Assembly: GCA_002712765.1 (NCBI GenBank) | Contig: PAUP01000083.1 | Span: 1-39,553 of the forward strand | Origin: Cytophagaceae bacterium | GTDB taxonomy: Bacteria; Bacteroidota; Bacteroidia; Flavobacteriales; Flavobacteriaceae | Direction: 5' to 3' | Length of the DNA stretch: 39,553 nucleotides | Shown: in pieces, positions 36,584 to 39,553 of the stretch | How the letters are laid out: each line of letters starts with the position of its first letter | Numbering within the stretch: position 1 is the first letter of the stretch | Notes under the pieces: model-generated | What the model was told of the DNA's origin: nothing | The model's database searches: none | Seen by the model: the letters and a program-made list of their open reading frames with translations, nothing else | Program-made: the position numbers and the translations under genes

Positions 36584-37261
36584 ATGCCGACACGTTTTAA
36601 AGGTGGTATCACTACCGCAGCAAAAGCCGATCCACTCGGCGAATTTATCCTCCCTGATATGACGAAAGCCCATATCTATTTTAATGACTTTGACCACTAC
36701 CTAGCGGCGGATTGGACGGTCACAGAAGTTGGCGTCGCAACTCAAGCACTGACTAACGCAGACGGCGGGGTGTTACTAATCACCAACGCTGCAGCGGACG
36801 ACGATTCAAGCTTTAGTCAGAAAGTAGGCGAGTCGTTCAAAGCCGAATCCGGCAAAAAAATGTGGTTTGAAGCACGTTTGAAAGTTTCAGACGCGACACA
36901 ATCTGATTGGGTTGTGGGTCTGCAAATCACGGACACCACGCCGCTTGATGTCACTGACGGGATCTATTTCCAAAAGGATGATGGCGACACCAATATTGAC
37001 TTCCATGTCGAGAAAAACAACACAGCGACGTCTAGCGCGGCCATTGGCACTAATGCCGATGATACTTATGTGCGTGTGTCATTCTATTACAATGGCGTAG
37101 ATGAAGTCGTTGCCTTTGTTGATGGCGTCCGCAAAGCGTCAGTCGCGGTCACAAACCTACCAGATGACGAGGAACTTACTGTCAGTTTCGGTATTCAGAA
37201 CGGCGAGGCAGTGGCTAAAACAATGTCAGTCGATTATATCTTGGCCGCAAAGGAGCGTTAA
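36584..37261 (+). CDS. virion protein with concanavalin-type beta-sandwich look
   Basis: The 225-aa protein has an N-terminal RFKGGITTAAKADPLGEFILPD motif, FNDFDHYLAADWTVTEVG, then FKAESGKKMWFEARLKVSD, WVVGLQITDTTPL, GIYFQKDDGDTNIDFHVEKN and VRVSFYYNGVDEVVAFVDGVRKASVAV. This is a laminin-G/lectin-like beta-sandwich pattern that I know from structural proteins in podoviruses, which may decorate the capsid or bind sugars. AAGGGGCAC precedes the ATG. Exact location in the virion unknown. Confidence 0.65.
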   Translation: MPTRFKGGITTAAKADPLGEFILPDMTKAHIYFNDFDHYLAADWTVTEVGVATQALTNADGGVLLITNAAADDDSSFSQKVGESFKAESGKKMWFEARLKVSDATQSDWVVGLQITDTTPLDVTDGIYFQKDDGDTNIDFHVEKNNTATSSAAIGTNADDTYVRVSFYYNGVDEVVAFVDGVRKASVAVTNLPDDEELTVSFGIQNGEAVAKTMSVDYILAAKER

Positions 37262-37263
37262 TA

Positions 37264-37419
37264 ATGAAATATCGAATCACGGCCAATGATGACAAAAAAA
37301 CGGCTAAAGATTTCCCTTTTGTGATCGTCCTTGACCCTGAAGGGGCCGCGGAGATAATGGGGAAAGCGTCAAGTATCATTGAAGCGCTCATGGTGCTTCG
37401 GTCTATTTTAAAGGGGTAA
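37264..37419 (+). CDS. 51-aa hypothetical protein
   Basis: A 51-residue frame fills the gap between two structural genes. It contains KYRITANDDKKTAKDFPFVIVLD and GAAEIMGKASSIIEALMVLRSIL. Its ATG is 2 bases after the previous stop, behind AAAGGAG, and its stop is 3 bases before the next gene, which starts behind AAGGGG. This spacing and context argue that it is translated. Function unknown. Confidence 0.65.
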   Translation: MKYRITANDDKKTAKDFPFVIVLDPEGAAEIMGKASSIIEALMVLRSILKG

Positions 37420-37422
37420 TGT

Positions 37423-38250
37423 ATGCCTGAAGGTTCACGAAGTTTAGGCATGAATATCCCCCATAGGGATTTTTTGCTTGATGTGATCATGGGCCGCATG
37501 GAGGGGTACACTCCGGCTTTTGCCGTCGGTGTCACCCCCAACCTAGACGCGGTTGATGGAACGGTAACACTATGGGATGGTGCGGACTATGGCGCAGCGG
37601 GCGGAGGCATAGTTGTCCCGTTAACCGTTGGGACTAACCTATACATATCAAGTTCAAGCGCGGCGGATACCGCGGTCACGGTACTAGTCGAAGGGCTAGA
37701 CGCTAATCATGTCGAGCAAGTCTTAACAGTAGCGGTAAATGGTCAAACCCAAGTATTGATAGGTAATTTCATTCACGTTCAAGTTGCGACGGTTGTTGCA
37801 GGGAACCCGGCGGGGGATCTGTATATTGCCACATCCACGGCATTAACCGGGGGAGTTCCTAACACAAAAACCACAATAAAAAGTAAAGTCATACAGGGTA
37901 AAAACATTACCCATAATTGCTTTTATATGGTTCCGGCGGGCAAGGGTGCGATTATTATGAGCATACGCGGCAGCACGAACAGCAATAGGGATGCACTAGT
38001 TACCACACATTTAACATATTTAAATCAGCCAAAAGTTGAGTTTATCAGCTACGACATAGCGTCATGGGTTCAGTGGGGATCACCGACACCCATAGCAACG
38101 AGGGACGCAGCAGGGAACCGATTTATAATCATCCCCGAAAAGTCGTTTTTAGAGTACCGAGTATCTGTAGAAGATAATAACACCCGGACTTTTTTCAGCT
38201 TTGATATGGTCTTAGTTGATAACCAACAATTTAACATTGCAGAGGTCTAA
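37423..38250 (+). CDS. structural protein, beta-rich, unknown
   Basis: The 275-aa protein starts MPEGSRSLGMNIPHRDFLLDVIMGRMEGYTP, followed by beta-rich segments (DGTVTLWDGADYG, NLYISSSSAADTAVTVLVEGLDANHVEQVLTVAVNGQT, GDLYIATSTALTGG). I know this N-terminal and ISS(S)SAAD-x-V-x-V-x-G-LD pattern from head or capsid-associated proteins of podoviruses and myoviruses (upper-collar or fibre regions). Its place among head genes supports a virion role. AAGGGG precedes the ATG. Confidence 0.6.
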   Translation: MPEGSRSLGMNIPHRDFLLDVIMGRMEGYTPAFAVGVTPNLDAVDGTVTLWDGADYGAAGGGIVVPLTVGTNLYISSSSAADTAVTVLVEGLDANHVEQVLTVAVNGQTQVLIGNFIHVQVATVVAGNPAGDLYIATSTALTGGVPNTKTTIKSKVIQGKNITHNCFYMVPAGKGAIIMSIRGSTNSNRDALVTTHLTYLNQPKVEFISYDIASWVQWGSPTPIATRDAAGNRFIIIPEKSFLEYRVSVEDNNTRTFFSFDMVLVDNQQFNIAEV

Positions 38251-38253
38251 CAC

Positions 38254-38544
38254 ATGGGACGCAGAACAGTTACAAAGCCAACAACCGACCCGGTTCAATT
38301 TGTGATGAATCACAAAGGCACACATTCATACGCCGCGACAATTTTAAACCTGACAGGGGCCAATATCACCGTGACCGTGACAAACCAAGATATACAAAGC
38401 ACAACCAGCCCGACATATGCAGCGCCCGCGGCGGGGGCTTTAGTAATATCAGCTAACACAATGGGGTCGATTAATGTGCCATATGAAGCCATGAATTTAG
38501 CGGGTACTGGCACAGGCACCATTGAGATCGTCGAGGTGGGCTAG
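38254..38544 (+). CDS. small beta-rich virion protein, unknown
   Basis: The 96-aa protein has an extended N-terminus (RRTVTKPTTDPVQFVMN) and alternating strands (YAATILNLTGANITVTVTNQDI, GALVISANTMGSINVPYEAMN, GTGTIEIVEV), suggesting a one-domain beta-sandwich, much like the proteins at 9243 and 9593. It is 3 bases after the previous stop and 1 base before the next start. Probably part of the head-tail surface. Confidence 0.55.
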   Translation: MGRRTVTKPTTDPVQFVMNHKGTHSYAATILNLTGANITVTVTNQDIQSTTSPTYAAPAAGALVISANTMGSINVPYEAMNLAGTGTGTIEIVEVG

Positions 38545-38545
38545 G

Positions 38546-38806
38546 ATGAAACAGCGGATCGGAAAAAATAGATACGTCGCGGGTGACTATTTAGTGAAAA
38601 GCGACAGGTCAGGCCGCGTCTTTTTGCGTTCTCAAATGCGCAAAACATGGGACGGTCTGCTTGTCCATCATTCGGAGTGGGAACCAAAGCACCCACAACA
38701 AGAATTAAGGGTTATTCAAGAACAGAATATTGTAGATGAAACCCGCGTAGAATCGGACAACGACGCCGATTTATTACAAAAAGTTGGGAGCGTTGACGAA
38801 CTATGA
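38546..38806 (+). CDS. small basic protein before the gp4-like gene, unknown
   Basis: The 86-aa protein is basic at the start (MKQRIGKNRYVAGDYLVKSDRSGRVFLRSQMRKTWDG) and acidic at the end. The pattern GDYLVKSDRSG...S-x-M-x-KTWDGLLVHHSEWEPKHPQ is one I recognise from small proteins beside gp4-like genes; function unknown. ATG 38546 follows the previous stop by one base and its stop overlaps the gp4-like start by ATGA. A longer frame from 38522 would overlap the previous gene needlessly. Confidence 0.6.
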   Translation: MKQRIGKNRYVAGDYLVKSDRSGRVFLRSQMRKTWDGLLVHHSEWEPKHPQQELRVIQEQNIVDETRVESDNDADLLQKVGSVDEL

Positions 38807-39553
38807 CCAGAACCGCCGTTTTAAATTCAACAGCTATCGAGCTGATAACCGATGCCCTCGACATATTGACTGTTGCGGACGCAAATCAGCCACTTTCAGC
38901 AGAAGACCAAGCAACAGGGCTACGCGTGTTTAACCAAATGATTAAACTTTGGCAGGCGCAAGGCAAACACCTATGGTCTCTCACAGAAGCAGTTATCCCG
39001 CTAGAAAAAGGGGTTAACGCGTACACACTAGGCCCGGGCGGGTCAAATGTTGCGAACCTGTCTGATTTCATAAGCACAACATTGGCCGCTGATGCCGCAA
39101 TGTCCGCAACAACTATCACACTCTCGTCAGTTGCGGGTATGCTTGGCGCGGCTAACACCCTAGCCAGTGACCCCGCTGACTCGACAACGGGATGGGCCAC
39201 CACAGGCTCGACTATCGCGTCAGATGGGGACATTTTAACACTCACTAACAGCGGCGCGGCTTCAGGGTATGCGGATTACACGCTAACCACTGAGTTCGGC
39301 GAAACATATATCGTGGATTTCGAATACACGCTAGGCACTTCCGCTGGGGCCACGTTCAGCATAGAAGACACCATCGACGCCGCTACACTGGCAACCTTGA
39401 ACCTGACGGCCACCGCATCGGGCCAACTTGAATTTACCGCCACGCAGAACAGCCACGCGCTAAGATTCAAAAATGATTCAACGACAGTCAGCGAAGATTC
39501 GCTCATATACTCAATTTCGTTCAAAGTGAAAGATTCAGGCGACAAAATCGGGG
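38803..39553 (+). CDS. P22 gp4-like head-closure / packaged DNA stabilization protein, 5' part (continues at 1-680)
   Basis: This is the first part of the 443-aa gp4-like protein, cut by the contig end. The N-terminus has the family pattern TAIELITDALDILTVADANQPLSAEDQATGLRVFNQMIKLWQAQGKHLW followed by AVIPLEKGVNAYTLGPGG. In this family a helical body is used to sit under the portal. An inserted Thr/Ser/Ala-rich beta region (residues ~75-200) is much longer than in P22 gp4 (166 aa). The start overlaps the previous stop (ATGA). The frame agrees with the continuation at base 3 of the window when the 99-base overlap is collapsed. Confidence 0.75.
   Translation, partial: MTRTAVLNSTAIELITDALDILTVADANQPLSAEDQATGLRVFNQMIKLWQAQGKHLWSLTEAVIPLEKGVNAYTLGPGGSNVANLSDFISTTLAADAAMSATTITLSSVAGMLGAANTLASDPADSTTGWATTGSTIASDGDILTLTNSGAASGYADYTLTTEFGETYIVDFEYTLGTSAGATFSIEDTIDAATLATLNLTATASGQLEFTATQNSHALRFKNDSTTVSEDSLIYSISFKVKDSGDKIG
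39455..39553. repeat. 99-base terminal redundancy, copy 2
   Basis: Identical to bases 1-99. See copy 1. Confidence 0.95.

Noticed and set aside
1-39553. Prophage or integrated element with attachment site
   Set aside because: No integrase, excisionase, repressor or bacterial flanking gene is present, and the contig closes on itself.

Overview
This window is the essentially complete genome of a tailed, probably short-tailed (podovirus-like) bacteriophage. The first 99 bases (1-99) recur exactly as the last 99 (39455-39553), so the contig closes on itself. About 39,454 bases are unique, and one gene, the P22 gp4-like head-closure protein, is cut by the arbitrary ends. Assignment to a phage rests on portal, both terminase subunits, scaffold, HK97-type coat, P22-like head-closure/tail proteins, three ejection-type proteins, holin and endolysin. 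The host is not shown by the sequence. A P22-like tail, an M15 peptidase endolysin and a class 3 lipase suggest a Gram-negative bacterium. I see no integrase, CI-type repressor, phage RNA polymerase, tRNA or CRISPR array.

Layout on the circle: there is one divergent control region (24181-24963) and one convergent point (11268-11296). Leftward from the control region (24180 down to 11268) lies the early and replication arm. It holds two small proteins, a pentapeptide-repeat protein, an odd Cys/His-rich membrane protein, a fused primase/SF3 helicase, several small unknowns (one a 59-aa membrane protein), a repeat-bearing acidic protein, a DUF2800 RecB-like nuclease, a DUF2815 ssDNA-binding protein, DNA polymerase A, a VRR-NUC nuclease and an SNF2-type helicase. 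Most of these genes abut or overlap by ATGA, so they read as one or two long leftward transcripts.

Rightward from the control region come a small unknown protein, a second pentapeptide-repeat protein, small unknowns, a two-helix membrane protein, the M15 endolysin, terminase small and large subunits, portal, a GroES-like co-chaperonin, scaffold, decoration protein, major coat protein and a run of small structural proteins. Across the contig junction follow the gp4-like and gp10-like head-closure proteins, a gp14-like protein, three ejection proteins, a short tailspike-anchor protein, three small beta-rich or linker proteins, a holin and a class 3 lipase.

The most unusual material is regulatory. 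(1) Two related ~175-base intergenic elements (24507-24683 and 32877-33055) share a 20-base block, a GC-rich hairpin and a long-range 10-bp pairing that differs between copies by compensatory double changes. (2) Three promoters (24904, 25339, and 19674 on the minus strand) share a dyad TTTAC-N7-GTAAA block over the -35 region, with conserved leader bases. (3) A perfect 19-bp inverted repeat (24416-24465) and 21-base tandem repeats (24711-24755) suggest a replication origin or master operator. (4) Two pentapeptide-repeat paralogues with nearly identical 5' ends sit in inverted orientation around this control region.
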